Assembly (NCBI RefSeq): GCF_026745355.1
Contig: NC_079202.1
Span: 28,201,748 to 28,265,747 of the forward strand
Direction: 5' to 3'
Length of the DNA: 64,000 nt
Source: Beta vulgaris subsp. vulgaris
Lineage: Eukaryota > Streptophyta > Magnoliopsida > Caryophyllales > Amaranthaceae
Below the pieces are notes generated by a model, which did not search any database, had not been told where the DNA came from, and saw only the letters and a program-made list of their open reading frames with translations. The position numbers and the translations under genes were made by a program. Shown one piece after another: positions 1 through 13,825 of this stretch (positions are counted from its first letter, which is position 1; the number at the start of each line of letters is the position of its first letter).

Positions 1-1798
1 CGAAAAATCGAACATCAAGGAATTCAGCTTCTAAGCTCACGAACCCCTTAGAAATGGTAAAAAAACAATTCAAGCTTTTGAATCGCTCAATTCTGATCTC
101 CGAGCTAGAAGCTAGGCCAAAATTACGATTTTGGGCCCTGATGAGCAAGACACAGACGTGAATAATTATGCTGCAATGAATTCAGCTTCTCAGCTCACGA
201 ACCACTTATAATGGTAAAAAAAAAACATTTCAGGCTTTGGAATCGCTCAATTTTGATGTCCGAGATATGTGTTAGGTCCAAATTACGATGTTGGGCCAAG
301 ATGAGCATGAAACAGACCCGAAAAATCGGACTTCAACGAATTCAGCTTCTGAGCTCACAAACCCCATTAGAAATGGTAAAAAAACCAAATCAGGCTTTTG
401 AATTGCTCAATTCTGAAGTCCGAGCTAGAAGTTAGGCCCTACTTACAATTTTGGGCTCAGATGAGCAGGAAAAAGACGCGAAAAAACGAACATCAAGGAA
501 TTCAGCTTCTAAGCTCACGAACACCTTAGAAATGGTAAAAAAACAATTCAAGCTTTTGAATCGCTCAATTCTGATCTCCGAGCTAGAAGTTAGGCTAAAA
601 TTACGATTTTGGGCCCTGATGAGCAAGACACAGAAGTGAAAAATTATGCTGCAATGAATTCAGCTTTGAGCTCACGAACCACTTATAATGGTAAAAAAAA
701 AAACATTGCAGGCTTTAGAATCGCTCAATTCTGATGTCCGAGATAGGAGTTAGGTCCAAATTACGATGTTGGGCCACGATGAGCATGAAACAGACACAAA
801 AAATCAGACTTCATTGAATTCAGCTTCTGAGCTCACAAACGACTTAGAAATGGGAAAAAAACATGTCAGGCTTTGGAATCGCTCTATTCTGATGTCCGAG
901 ATAGGAGTTAGGTCCAGATTACGATGTTGGGCCAAGATGAGCATGAAACAGACCCGAAAAATCGGACTTCAACGAATTCAGCTTCTGAGCTCACAAACCC
1001 TTAGAAATGGTAAAAAACCAATTCAGGCTTTTGAATTGCTCAATTTGTGATGTCCGAGCTAGAAGTTAGGCCCTACTTACGATTTTGGGCTCAGATGAGC
1101 AGGAAAAAGACGCGAAAAATCGAACATCAAGGAATTCAGCTTCTAAGCTCACGAACCTCTTAATGGTAAAAAAACAATTCAAGATTTTCAATCGCTCAAT
1201 TCTGATCTCTGAGTTAGAAGTTAGGCCAAAATTACGATTTTGGGCACTAATGAGCAAGACACAGACGTGAATAATTGTGCTGGCAATGCATTCACCTCTG
1301 AGCTCACGAACCACTTATAATGGTAAAAAAAAAAATTCAGGCTTTGGAATCGCTCAATTCTGATGTCCGGGATAGGAGTTATGGCCAAATTACGATGTTG
1401 GGTCAAGATAAGCATGAAACATACACGAAAAATTGGACTTCAACGAATTAAGCTTCTGAGCTCACAAACCCCTTAGAAATTGTAAAAAACGAAATTCAGG
1501 CTTTTGAATTGCTCAATTCTGATGTCCGAGCTAGAAGTTAGGCCCTAATTATGATTTTGGGCTTAGATGAGCACGAAAAAGACGCGAAAAATCGGACATC
1601 AAGGAATTCAGCTTCTAAGCTCACGAACCCCATAGAAATGGTAAAAAAAAACAATACCAGCTTTTGAATCGCTTAATTCTGATCTCCGAGCTAGAAGTTA
1701 GGCCCTAATTACGATTTTGGGCCCTGATGAGCAGGAAACAGACGTGAAAAATTACGCTGCAATGAATTCAGCTTCTGAGCTCACGAACCACTAATAAT

Positions 1799-1957
1799 GG
1801 TAAAAAAAACATTTAAGGCTTTGGAATCGCTCAATTCTGATGTCCGAGATATGAGTTAGGTCCAAATTACGATGTTGGGCCAAGATGAGCATGAAACAGA
1901 CCCGAAAAATCGGACTTCAACGAATTCAGCTTCTAAGCTCACAAACCCCTTAGAATT
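1799..1957 (+). repeat. Exemplar A-type satellite monomer (159 bp)
   Basis: A clean monomer phased from the GGT before one A-tract to the next. Diagnostic A-type words are gctttggaatcgctc, gatgttgggccaagatg, catgaaacagac and cttcaacgaattcagc. It holds CpG sites in the words tcgctc, tccgag, tacgat, cccg, atcgg and aacgaa. It is followed directly by a B and then a C monomer, which shows the order of the trimer. Confidence 0.93.
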
Positions 1958-2116
1958 GGTAAAAAAACAAATTCAGGCTTTTGAATTGCTTAATTCTGAT
2001 GTCCGAGCTAGAAGTTAGTCCCTACTTACGATTTTGGGCTCAAATGAGCAGGAAAAAGACGCGAAAAATCGAACATCAAGGAATTCAGCTTCTAAGCTCA
2101 TGAACCCTTTAGAAAT
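1958..2116 (+). repeat. Exemplar B-type satellite monomer (159 bp)
   Basis: Second monomer of the same trimer and also exactly 159 bp by the same phasing. Diagnostic words are cttttgaattgct, gtccgagctagaagttag, gagcaggaaaaagacgc and atcaaggaattcagc. It differs from A mainly in the central third, where A's transition gatgttgggcc becomes gattttgggctca, and in the aggaaaaagacgc segment. That segment makes B monomers easy to find throughout the window. Confidence 0.93.
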
Positions 2117-2273
2117 GGTTAAAAAACAATTCAAGCTTTTGAATCGCTCAATTCTGATCCTAGAGCTAGAAGTTAGGCCAAAATTACGATTTTGGGCCGT
2201 GATGAGCATGACACAGACGTGAAAAATTATGCTGTAATGAATTCAGCTTATGAGCTCGCGAACCACTTATAAT
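2117..2273 (+). repeat. Exemplar C-type satellite monomer (157 bp)
   Basis: Third monomer of the trimer. Diagnostic words are caagcttttgaatcgctc, a gatc in place of gatg before the cgag/agag segment, a GACACAGACGTG segment, and a distinctive tail aaccacttataatgg instead of accccttagaaatgg. The C tail gives a once-per-trimer landmark and is the exact context in which both Mutator-like elements of this window inserted. Confidence 0.93.
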
Positions 2274-5200
2274 GGTAAAAAAAACATTTCAAGCATTGGA
2301 ATCGCTCAATTCTGATGTCCGAGATAGGAGTTAGGTCCAAATTACGATGTTGGGCCAAGATGAGCATGAAACAGACACGAAAAATCGGACTTCAAAAAAA
2401 TCAGTTTCTGAGATCACGAACCCCTTACAAATGGGAAAAAAACATGTCAGGCTTTGGAATCGCTCAATTCTGATGTCCGAGATAGGAGTTAGGTCCAGAT
2501 TACGATGTTGGGCCAAGATGATCATGAAACAGACACGAAAAATCGGACTTCAACGAATTCAGCTTATGAGATCACGAACCCCTTAGAAATGGTAAAAAAC
2601 CAATTCAAGCTTTTGAATTGCTCAATTCTGATCTCCGAGCTAGAAGTTAGGCCAAAATTACGATTTTGGGCCCTGATGAGCAAGACACAGACGTGAATAA
2701 TTATGTTGCAATGAATTCAGCTTCTGAGCTCACGAACCACTTATAATGGTAAAAAAAAAACATTTCAGGCTGTGGAATCGCTCAATTCGGATGTCCGAGA
2801 TATGTGTTAGGTCCAAATTATGATGTTGGGCCAAGATGAGCATGAAACAGACCCGAAAAATCGACATCAACGAATTCTGCTTCTGAGCTCACAAACCCCT
2901 TAGAAATGGTAAAAAAAACCTATTCAGGCTTTTGAATTGCTCAATTCTGATGTCCGAGCTAGAAATTAGGCCCTACTTACGATTTCGGGCTCAGATGAGC
3001 AGGAAAAAGACGCGAAAAATCGAACATCAATAAATTCAGCTTCTAAGCTCACGAACCCCTTAGAAATGGTAAAAAAACAATTCAAGATTTTGAATCGCTC
3101 AATTCTTATCTCCGAGCTAGAATTTAGGCCAAAATTACGATTTTGTGCCCTGACGAGCAAGACACAGACGTGAATAATTATGCTGCAATGCATTCAGCTT
3201 CTGAGCTCACGAACCACTTATAATGGTAAAAAAAACATTTCAAGCATTGAAATCGCTCAATACTGATGTCCGAGATAGGAGTTAGGTCCAAATTACGATG
3301 TTGGGCCAAAATGAGCATGAAACAAACACGAAAAATCGGACTTCAAAAAATTCAGTTTCTGAGATCACAAACCCCTTACAAATGTGAAAAAAACATGTCA
3401 GGCTTTGGAATCGCTCAATTCTGATGTCCGAGATAGTAGTTAGGTCCAGATTACGATGTTGGGCCAAGATGAGCATGAAACAACAGACACAAAAATCGGA
3501 CTTCAACGAATTCAGTTCTGAGCTCACGAATCCCTTAGAAATGGTAAAAAACCAATTCAGGCTTTTGAATTTGCTCAATTCTATATTCCGATGCAGTAGA
3601 AGTTAGGCGCTAATTTCGACTTTTTGGCTCAAACGAGCAGGAAAAAAACGCAAAAAATTGGACATCAAGGAATTCAGCTTCTAAAGCTCACGAACCCCTT
3701 AGAAATGGTAAAAACAATTCAAGGTTTTGAATCACTCAATTCTGATCTCCGAGCTAGAAGTTAGCCAAAATTACGATTTTGGGCCCTGATGAGCAGACAC
3801 AGACTGAATAATTATGCTGCAATGAATTCAGCTTCTGAGCTCACGAACCACTTATAATGGTAAAAAAAAAATTCAGGCTTTGGAATCGCTCCATTCTGAT
3901 GTCCGGGATAGGAGTTAGGTCCAAATTACGATGTTGGGCCAAGATGAGTGAAACAGACCGAAAAATGGACTTCAACGAATTAGCTTCTAAGCTCACAAAC
4001 CTCTTATAAATTGGTAAAAAAACAAATTCAGGCTTTTAATTGCTCAATTCTGATGTCCGAGCTAGAGTTAGTCCCTACTTACGATTTTGGGCTCAGATGA
4101 GCAGGAAAAAGACGCCAAAAATCGAACATCAAGGAATTCAGCTTCTAAGCTCACGAACCCCTTAGAAATGGTAAAAAAACAATTCAAGCTTTGGAATCGC
4201 TCAATTCTGATTTCTGAGATATGTGTTAGGTCCAAATTACGATGTTGGGCCAAGATGAGCATGAAACAGACCCGAAAAATCGGACTTCAACATATTCAGC
4301 TTCTGAGCTCACAAACTCCTTAGAAATGGTAAAAAAAACCAATTCAGGCTTTTGAATTGCTCAATTCTGATGTCCGAGCTAGAAGTTACGCCCTACTTAC
4401 AATTTTGGGATCAGATGAGCAGGAAAAGACGCGAAAAAATCGAACATCAAGGAATTCAGCTTCTAAGCTCACGAACCCCTTAGAAATGGTAAAAACACAA
4501 TTCAAGATTTTGAATCGCTCAATTCTGATCTCCGAGCTAGAAGTTAGGCCAAAATTACGATTTTGGGCCCTGATGAGCAAGACACAGACGTGAATAATTA
4601 TGCTGCAATGCATTCAGCTTCTGAGCTCACGAACCACTTATAATGGTAAAAAAAAAAAATTCAGGCTTTGGAATCGCTCAATTCTGATGTCCGGGATAGG
4701 AGTTAGGTCCAAATTACGATGTTGGGCCCGAAGATGAAGATGAGTAGAAACATACACGAAAAATTGGACTTCAACGAATTAAGCTTCTGAGCTCACGAAC
4801 CCCTTAGAAATGGTAAAAAATGAAACTCAGGCTTTTGAATTGCTCAATTCTGATGTCCGAGCTAGAAGCCAGGCCCTAATTATGATTTTGGGCTTAGATG
4901 AGCACGAAAAAGACGCGAAAAATCGGACATCAAGGAATTCAGCTTCTAAGCTCACGAACCCCTTAGAAATGGTAAAAAAAAACAATACCAGCTTTTGAAT
5001 CGCTCAATTCTGATCTCCGAGCTAGAAGTTAGGCCCAAATTACGATTTTGGGCCCTGATGAGCAGGACACAGACGTGAAAAATTACGCTGCAATGAATTC
5101 AGCTTCTGAGCTCACGAACCACTTATAATGGTAAAAAAAACATTTCAGGCTTTGGAATCGCTCAATTCTGATGTCCGAGATATGAGTTAGGTCCAAATTA

Positions 5201-8200
5201 CGATGTTGGGCCAAGATGAGCATGAAACAGACCCGAAAAATCGGACTTCAACGAATTCACCTTCTAAGCTCACAAACCCCTTAGAAATGGTTAAAAAAAA
5301 CCAATTCAGGCTTTTGAATTGCTCAATTCTGATGTCCGAGCTAGAAGTTAGGCCCTACTTGCGATTTTTGGCTCAGATGAGCAGGAAAAAGAAGCGAAAA
5401 ATCGAACATCAAGGAATTCAGCTTCTAAGCTCACGAACCCCTTAGAAATGGTAAAAAAACAATTCAAGATTTTGGATCGCTCAATTCTGATCTCCGAGTT
5501 AGAAGTTAGGCCAAAATTACGATTTTGGGCCCTTATGAGCAAGACACAGACGTGAATAATTATGCTGCAATGCATTCAGCTTCTGAGCTCAAGAACCACT
5601 TATAATGGTAAAAAAAAAAAATTCAAGCTTTGGAATCGCTCAATTCTGATGACCGGGATAGGAGTTAGGTCCAAATTACGATGTTGGGCCAAGATGATCA
5701 TGAAACATACACGAAAAATTGGACTTCAACGAATTAAGCTTCTGAGGCCACGAACCCCTTAGAAATGGTAAAAAACGAAATTCAGGCTTTTGAATTGCTC
5801 AATTCTGATGTCCGAGCTAGAAGTTAGGCCCTAATTATGATTTTGGGCTTAGATGAGCACGAAAAAGAAGCGAAAAATCGGACATCAAGGAATTCAGCTT
5901 CTAAGCTCACGAACCCCTTAGAAATGGTAAAAAAACAATTCAAGCTTTTGAATCGCTCAATTCTGATCTCCGAGCTAGAAGTTAGGCCAAAATTACGATT
6001 TTGGGCCCTAATGAGCAAGACACAGACGTGCATAATTATGCTGCAATGAATTCAGCTTCTGAGCTCACGAACCACTTATAATGGTAAAAAAAAAAACATT
6101 TCAGGCTTTGGAATCGCTCAATTCTAATGTACGAGATATGTGTTAGGTCCAAATTACGATGTTGGGCCAAGATGAGCATGAAACAGACCCGAAAAATCGG
6201 ACTTCAACGAATTCATTTTCTGAGCTCACAAACCCCTTAAAAATGGTAAAAAAACCAATTCAGGCTTTTGAATTGCTCAATTCTGATGTCCGAGCTAGAA
6301 GTTAGGCCCTACTTACGATTTTGGGCTCAGATGAGCAGGAAAAAGACGCGAAAAATCGAACATCAAGGAATTCAGCTTCTAAGCTCACGAACCCCTTAGA
6401 AATGGTAAAAAAACAATTCAAGATTTGAATCGCCTAATTTTGATCTCCGAGCTAGAAGTTAGGCCCAAATTACGATTTTGGGCCCTGATGAGCAGGATAC
6501 AGACGTGAAAAATTATGTTGCAATGATTTAGCTATGAGTCACGAACCACTTATAATGGTAAAAAAAACATTTCAGGCCTTTGAATCGCTCAATTCTGATG
6601 CCGAGATAGGTTAGAATTAGATGATGGGCCAAGAAGAGCATGAACAACCGAAAAATCGGACTTCAACGAATTCAGCTTCTGAGCTCACGAACCCCTTAGA
6701 AATGGGTAAAAAACATGTCAAGCTTTGGAATCGCTCAATTTTGATGTCCGAGATAGGAGTTAGGTCCAAATTACGATGTTGGGCCAAGATCAGCGTGAAA
6801 CAGACACGAAAAATCGGACTTCAACGAATTCAGCTTCTGAGCTCACGAACCCCTTAGAAATGGGTAAAAAACATGTCAAGCTTTGGAATCGCTCAATTCT
6901 GATGTCCGAGATAGGAGTTAGGTCCAATTACGATGTTGTGCCAAGATGAGCATGAAACATACAAGAAAAATCGGACTTCAACGAATTCAGCTTCTAAGCT
7001 CACGGACCCCTTAAAAATGGTAAAAAACCAATAAAGGCTTTTGAATTGCTCAATTCTGATGTCCGAGTTAGAAGTTAGGCCCTAATTATGATTTTAGGCT
7101 CAGATGAGCATGACACAGACGTGAAAAATTATGTTGTAATGAATTCAGCTTATGAACTCACGAACCACTTATAATGGTAAAAAAATATTTCAAGCATTGG
7201 AATAGCTCAATTCTGATGTCTGAGATAGGAGTTAGGTCCAAATTACGATGTTGGGCCAAGATGAGCATGAAATAGACACGAAAAATCGGACTTCAAAAAA
7301 TTTAGTTTCTGAGATCACGAACCCCTTACAAATGGGAAAAAATCATGTCAGGCTTTGGAATCGCTCAATTATGATGTCCGAGATAGGAGTTACGTCCAAA
7401 TTCCGATGTTAGGCCAAGATGAGCATGAAACAGACACGATAAATCGAACTTCAACGAATTCAGCTTCTCAGCTCACGAACCCCTTAGAAATGGTAAAAAA
7501 AACATTCAAGCTTTTGAATCGCTCAATTCTGATCACCGAGCTTCAAGTTAGGCCATAATAACGATTTTGGGCCCTGATTAGTAGGACATAGACGTGAAAA
7601 ATTTGGCTGCAATTAATTCAGCTTCTGAGCTCACGAACCACTTATAATGGTAAAAAACACATTTCAGGCTTTGGAATCGCTAAATTCCGATGTCCGAGAT
7701 AGAAGTTAGGTCAAAATTACGATGTTCGGCCAAGATGAGCATGAAACAGACACGAAAAATCGGACTTCAACGAATTTAGCTTCTGAGATCACGAACCGTA
7801 TAGAAATGGTTAACAAACCAATTTAGGCTTTTGAATTGCTCAATTCTGATGTCCGAGCTAGAAGTTAGGCCCTAATTACGATTTTGGGCTCAGATGAGCA
7901 GGAAAAAGATGCGAAAAATCGGACTTCAAGGAATTCAGATTCTAAGCTCACGAACCCCTTAGAAATGGTAAAAAAAACAATTCAAGCTTTTGAATAGCTC
8001 AATTCTGATCTCCGAGATAGAAGTTAGTCCCAAATTACGATTTTGTGCCCTAATGAGCAAGACACAGTCGCGAAAAATTAGGCTGCAATGAATTCAGCTT
8101 CAGAGCTCACAAACCACTTATAATGGGAAAAAAACATGTCAGCCTTTGGAATCGCTCAATTCTGATGTCCGAGATTGGAGTTACGTCCACATTCCGATGT

Positions 8201-9604
8201 TGGTCCAAGATGAGCATGAAACAGACACGAGAAATCGAACTTCAACGAATTCAGCTTCTGAGCTCACGAACCCCTTAGATATGGTAAAAAAACAATTCAA
8301 GCTTTTGAATCGCTCAATTCTAATCTCCGAGCTAGAGGTTAGGCCATAATTACGATTTTGGGCCCTGATGAGTAGGACATAGACGTGAAAAATTAGGCTG
8401 CAATGAATTCCGCTTCTGAGCTCACGAACCACTTATAATGGTAAAAAAACATGTCAGGCTTTGGAATCGCTCAATTCTGATGTCCGAGATAGGAGTTAGG
8501 TCAAAATTACGATGTTGGGCCAGATGAGCATGAAACAGACACGAAAAACGGACTTCAACGAATTCAGCTTTTAAGCTCACGAACCCTATAGAAATGGTTA
8601 AAAAACCAATTTAGGCTTTTGAATTGCTAAATTATGATGTCCGAGTTAGAAGTTAGGCCCTAATTACGATTTTGGGCTCAGATGAGCAGGAAAAAGACGC
8701 GAAAAATAGGACTTCAAGGAATTCAGATTCTAAGCTCACGAACCCCATAGAAATGGTAAAAAAACAATTCAAGCTTTTGAATCGCTCAATTCTGATCTCC
8801 GAGCTATAAGTTAGGCCAAAATTACGATTTTGGGCCATGATGAGTAGGACATAGACGTGAAAAATTAGGCTGCAATGAATTCAGCTTCTGAGCTCACGAA
8901 CCTCTTATAATGGTAAAAAACACATTTCAGGCTTTCGAATCGCTCAATTCCGATGTCCGGGATAGGAGTTAGGTCAAAGTTACGACGTGGGGCCAAGATG
9001 AGCATGAAACAGACACGAAAAATCAGGCTTCAACGAATTCAGCTTCTGAGCTCACGAACCCCTTAGAAATGGTTAAAAAACCAATTTAGGATTTTGAATT
9101 GCTCAATTCTGATGTCCGAGCTAGAAGTTAGGCCCTAATTACGATTTTGGGCTTAGATGAGCAGGAAAAGACGCGAAAAATTGGACTTCAAGGAATTCAG
9201 CTTCTAAGCTCACGAACCCTTAGAAATGGTAAAAAAAACAATTCAAGCTTTTGAATCGCTCAATTCTGATCTCCGAGATAGAAGTTAAGCCCAAATTACG
9301 ATTTTGTGCCCTGATGAGCAAGACACAGATGCGAAAAATTAGGCTGCAATGAATTCAGCTTCTGAGCTCAACTATTAATGGTAAAAAAACATTTCAGGCT
9401 TTGGAATCGCTCAATTCTGATGTCTGAGATTGGAGTTATGTCCAAATTACGATGTTGGGCCAAGATGAGCATGAAACAGACACGAGAAATCGAACTTCAA
9501 CGAATTCAGTTTATGAGCTCACGAACCCCTTAGAAATGGTAAAAAAAACAATTCAAGCATTTGAATCGCTCAATTCTAATCTACGAGCTAGAAGTTAGGC
9601 CAAA

Positions 9605-11000
9605 TTTACGATTTTGGGCCCTGATGAGTAGGACAAAGACGTGAAAAATTCGGCTGCAATGAATTCAGCTTTTGAGCTCACGAACCACTCATAATAGTAA
9701 AAACCACATTTCAGGCTTTGGAATCGCTCAATTCCGATGTCCGAGATAGGAGTTAGGTCAAAATTACGACGTTGGGACAAGATGAGCATGAAACAGACAC
9801 GAAAAATCGAACTTCAACAAATTCAGCTTCTGAGCTCACGAACCCTTTAGAAATGGTTAAAAAACCAATTCAGGCTTTTGAATTGCCCAATTCTGATGTC
9901 CGAGCTAGAAGTTAGGCCCTAATTACGATTTTGGGCTCAAATGAGCAGGAAAAAGACGCGAAAAAATCGGACTTCAAGGAATTCAGATTCTAAGCTCACG
10001 AACCCCATAGAAATGGTAAAAAAAACAATTCAAGCTTTTGAATCGCTCAATTCTGATCTCCGAGATAGAAGTTAGGCCCAAATTACGATTTTGTGCCCTG
10101 ATGAGCAAGACAGAGACATGAAAAATTAGGCTGCAATGAATTCAGCTTCTGAGCTCACGAACCACTTATAATGGTAAAAAAACACATTTCTGGCTTTCGA
10201 ATCGCTCAATTCCGATGTCCGAGATAGGAGTTAGGTCAAAATTACGATGTTGGGCCAAGATGAGCATGAAACAGACACGAAAATCGGACTTCAACGAATT
10301 CAGATTCTGATCTCACGAACCCCTTAGAAATGGTAAAAAAAACAATTCAAGCTTTTGAATCGCTCAATTCTGATCTCCGAGCTATAAGTTAGGCCATAAT
10401 TACGATTTTGGGCCCTGATGAGTAGGACAAAGACGTGAAAAATTCGGCTGCAATGAATTCAGCTTTTGAGCTCACGAACCACTCATAATAGTAAAAACCA
10501 CATTTCAGGCTTTGGAATCGCTCAATTCCGATGTCCGAGATAGGAGTTAGGTCAAAATTACGACGTTGGGACAAGATGAGCATGAAACAGACACGAAAAA
10601 TCGAACTTCAACAAATTCAGCTTCTGAGCTCACGAACCCTTTAGAAATGGTTAAAAAACCAATTCAGGCTTTTGAATTGCCCAATTCTGATGTCCGAGCT
10701 AGAAGTTAGGCCCTAATTACGATTTTGGGCTCAAATGAGCAGGAAAAAGACGCGAAAAAACGGACTTCAAGGAATTCAGATTCAAGCTCACGAACCCCAT
10801 AGAAAGTAAAAAAAACAATTCAAGCTTTTGAATCGCTCAATTCTGATCTCCGAGATAGAAGTTACCCAAATACGATTTTGCCCTGATGAGCAAGACAGAG
10901 ACATGAAAAATTAGGCTGCAATGAATTCAGCTTCTGAGCTCACGAACCACTTATAATGGTAAAAAAACACATTTCAGGCTTTCGAATAGCTCAATTCCGA
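9605..11000. repeat. Near-identical tandem duplication, 794-bp period (five monomers)
   Basis: Sequence from about 9605 recurs from about 10399. Shared rare variants include gtaggacaaagacgtg, actcataatagtaaaaacc, acgacgttgggacaag and aattgcccaattctg. The offset is 794 bp, very close to 5 x 159. Similarity holds for roughly 600 bp of the unit and fades after about 10215 and 11000. The second copy has several single-base losses near 10770-10880. This looks like a recent unequal exchange inside the array. Confidence 0.85.
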
Positions 11001-13820
11001 TGTCCGGGATAGGAGTTAGGTCAAAATTACGACGTGGGGCCAAGATGAGCATGAAACAAACACGAAAAATCGGACTTCAACGAATTCAGCGTCTGAGCTC
11101 ACGAACCCCTTAGAAATGGTTAAAAAAACCAATTTAGGCTTTTGAATTGCTCAATTCTGATGTCTGAGCTAGAAGTTAGGCCCTAATTATGATTTTGGGC
11201 TTAGATGAGCAGGAAAAGACGCGAAAAATTGGACTTCAAGGAATTCAGCTTCTAAGCTCACGAACCCCTTAGAATTGGTAAAAAAACAATTCAAGCTTTT
11301 GAATCGCTCAATTCTGATCTCCGAGATAGAAGTTAAGCCCAAATTACGATTTTGTGCCCTGATGAGCAAGACACAGATGCGAAAAATTAGGCTGCAATGA
11401 ATTCAGCTTATGAGCTCACAAACCACTTTTAATGGTAAAAAAAACAATTCAGGCTTTGGAATCGCTCAATTCTGATGTCTGAGATAGGAGTTACGTTCAA
11501 ATTACGATGTTGGCCAAGATGACCATAAAACAGACACGAGAAATCGAACTTCAACGAATTCAGCTTCTGAGCTCACGAACCCCTTAGATATGGTAAAAAA
11601 ACAATTCAAGCATTTGAATCGCTCAATTCTGATCTCCGAGCTAGAAGTTAGGCCAAAATTAGGATTTTGGGCCTTGATGAGTAGGACATAGACGTGAAAA
11701 ATTCGGCTACAATGAATTCAGCTTCTGAGCTCACGATCCACTCATAATAGTAAAAACCACATTTCAGGCTTTGGAATCGCTCAATTCTGATGTCCGAGAT
11801 AGGAGTTACGTCAAAATTACGACGTTGGGTCAAGATGAGCATGAAACAGACACGAAAAATCGGACTTCAACAAATTCAGCTTCTGAGCTCACGAACCCCT
11901 TAGGAATGGTTATAAAACCAATTCAGGCTTTTGAATTGCTCAATTCTAATGTCCGAGCTAGAAGTTAGGCCCAAATTACCATTTTGTGCCCTGATGAGCA
12001 AGACACAGACGTGAAAAATTAGGCTGCAACGAATTCAGCTTCTGAGCTCACGAACCACTTATAATGGTAAAAAACACATTTCAGGCTTTCGAATCGCTCA
12101 ATTCCGATGTTCGAGATAGGAGTTAGGTTTAAATTACGACGTTGGGCCAAGATGAGCATGAAACAGACACGAAAAATCGGACCTCAACGAATTCAGCTTC
12201 TGATCTCACAAACCCCTTAGAAATGGTAAAAAACCAATTCAAGCTGTTGAATCGCTCAATTTGATCTCCGAGCTATAAGTTAGGCCAAAATTACGATTTT
12301 GGGCCATGATGAGTAGGACATAGACGTGAAAAATTAAGTTGCAATGAATTCAGCTTCTGAGCTCACGAACCACTTATAATGGAAAAAACACATTGCAGGC
12401 TTTCGAATCGCTCAATTCCGATGTCTGAGATAGGAGTTAGGTCAAAATTACGACGTTGGGCCAAGATGAGCATGAAACAGACACGAAAAATCGGACTTCA
12501 ACGAATTCAGCTTCTGAGCTCACGAACCCTATAGAAATGGTTAAAAAACCAATTTAGGCTTTTGAATTGCTCAATTATGATGTCCGAGCTAGAAGTTAGG
12601 CCCTAATTACGATTTTGGGCTTAGATGAGCAGGAAAAAGACGCGGAAAATTGGACTTCAAGGAATTCAGCTTCTAAGCTCAGGAACCCCTTAGAAATCGT
12701 AAAAAAACAATTCAAGCTTTTGAATCGCTCAATTCTGATCTCCGAGATAGAAGTTAGGTCCAAATTACGATTTTGTACCCTGATGAGTATGACATAGACG
12801 TGAAAAATTCGTCCGCAATGAAATCAGCTTCTAAGCTCACGAACAACTCATAATGGTAAAAAACACATTTCAGGCTTTGGAATCGCTCAATTCCGATGTC
12901 CGAGATAGGAGTTAGGTCAAAATTACGATGTTGGGCCAAGATGAGCATGAAACAGACACAAAAAATCGAACTTCAAGGATTCAGCTTCTAAGCTCACGAA
13001 CCCCTTAGATATGGTAAAAAAATAATTCAAGCTTTTGAATCGCTCAATTTTGATCTTCGAGATAGAAGTTAGGTCCAAATTACGATTTTGGGCCCTGATG
13101 AGCAAGACACAGACGCGAAAAATTAGGCTTCAATGAATTCAGCTTCTGAGCTCACAAACCACTTAGAAATGGTAAAAAAACTAATTCAGGCGTTTGAATT
13201 GCTTAATTCTGATGTCCGAGATTGGAGTTGCGTCCTAATTACAATGTTGGGCGAAGATGAGCATGAAACAGACACGAGAAATCGAACTTCAACGAATTCA
13301 GCTTCTGAGCTCACGAACCCCTTAGAAATGGGAAAAAAAACAATTAAGGCTTTTGAATTGCTCAATTCGGATGTTCGAGCTAGAAGTTAGGCCCTAATTA
13401 CGATTTTGGCCCTAGATGAGTAGGAAAAAGACGCGTAAAATCGGACTTCAAGGAATTCAACTTCTAAGCCCACGAACCCCCTAAAAATGGTAAAAAAAAG
13501 AATTGAAGCTTTTGAATCGCTCAATTCTGATCTCCGAGCTAAAAGTTAGGCCAAAATTACGATTTTGGCCCCTGATGAGTAGGACATAGACGTAAAAAAT
13601 TAGGCTGCAATGAATTCAGCTTATGAGCTCAAGAACCATTTATAATGGTAAAAAACAGATTTCAGGCTTTGGAACCGCTCAATTTCGATGTCCGAGATAG
13701 GATTTAGGTCCAAATTTCGATGTTGGGCCAAGATGAGCATGAAACAAACACGAAAAATCGGACTTCAACAAATTCAACTTCTGAGCTCACGACCCCTTAG
13801 AAATGGTTAAAAAACCAATT

Positions 13821-13825
13821 CAGGC
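13821..13825. other. Possible target-site duplication, surviving half (CAGGC)
   Basis: These are the five satellite bases immediately outside the TG of the left LTR. Copia elements duplicate 5 bp of target. The partner cannot be tested because the right end of the insertion has been deleted, so this is inferred from position only. Confidence 0.4.

Larger units (their letters stand above)
1..13825. repeat. Satellite array, left block (about 159-bp monomer, A-B-C trimer)
   Basis: Head-to-tail repeats fill the whole stretch with no unrelated sequence. Each monomer carries the words tcgctcaattctga, gttagg, a GAATTC-containing segment, gctcacgaacc, and ends in ggtaaaaaa or a longer A-tract. Three types alternate. 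A has gctttggaatcgctc and gatgttgggccaagatg. B has cttttgaattgctc and gagcaggaaaaagacgc. C has agcttttgaatcgctc and ccacttataatgg. The C-type mark ttataatgg recurs at about 206, 683, 1793 and 2267, giving steps near 477 bp; a longer step of about 632 bp (683 to 1315) reflects an extra A monomer. From about 7.3 kb variants change (for example tcaaaattacgacg), so at least two sub-blocks are present. No coding capacity is supported. A centromeric role is possible but not shown by sequence alone. Confidence 0.97.

Noticed and set aside
211..13390. Many 60-98 residue open frames on both strands in the satellite
   Set aside because: They recur with the monomer, start and stop at monomer variants, exist on both strands at once and show no domain; they are a by-product of a 159-bp period.
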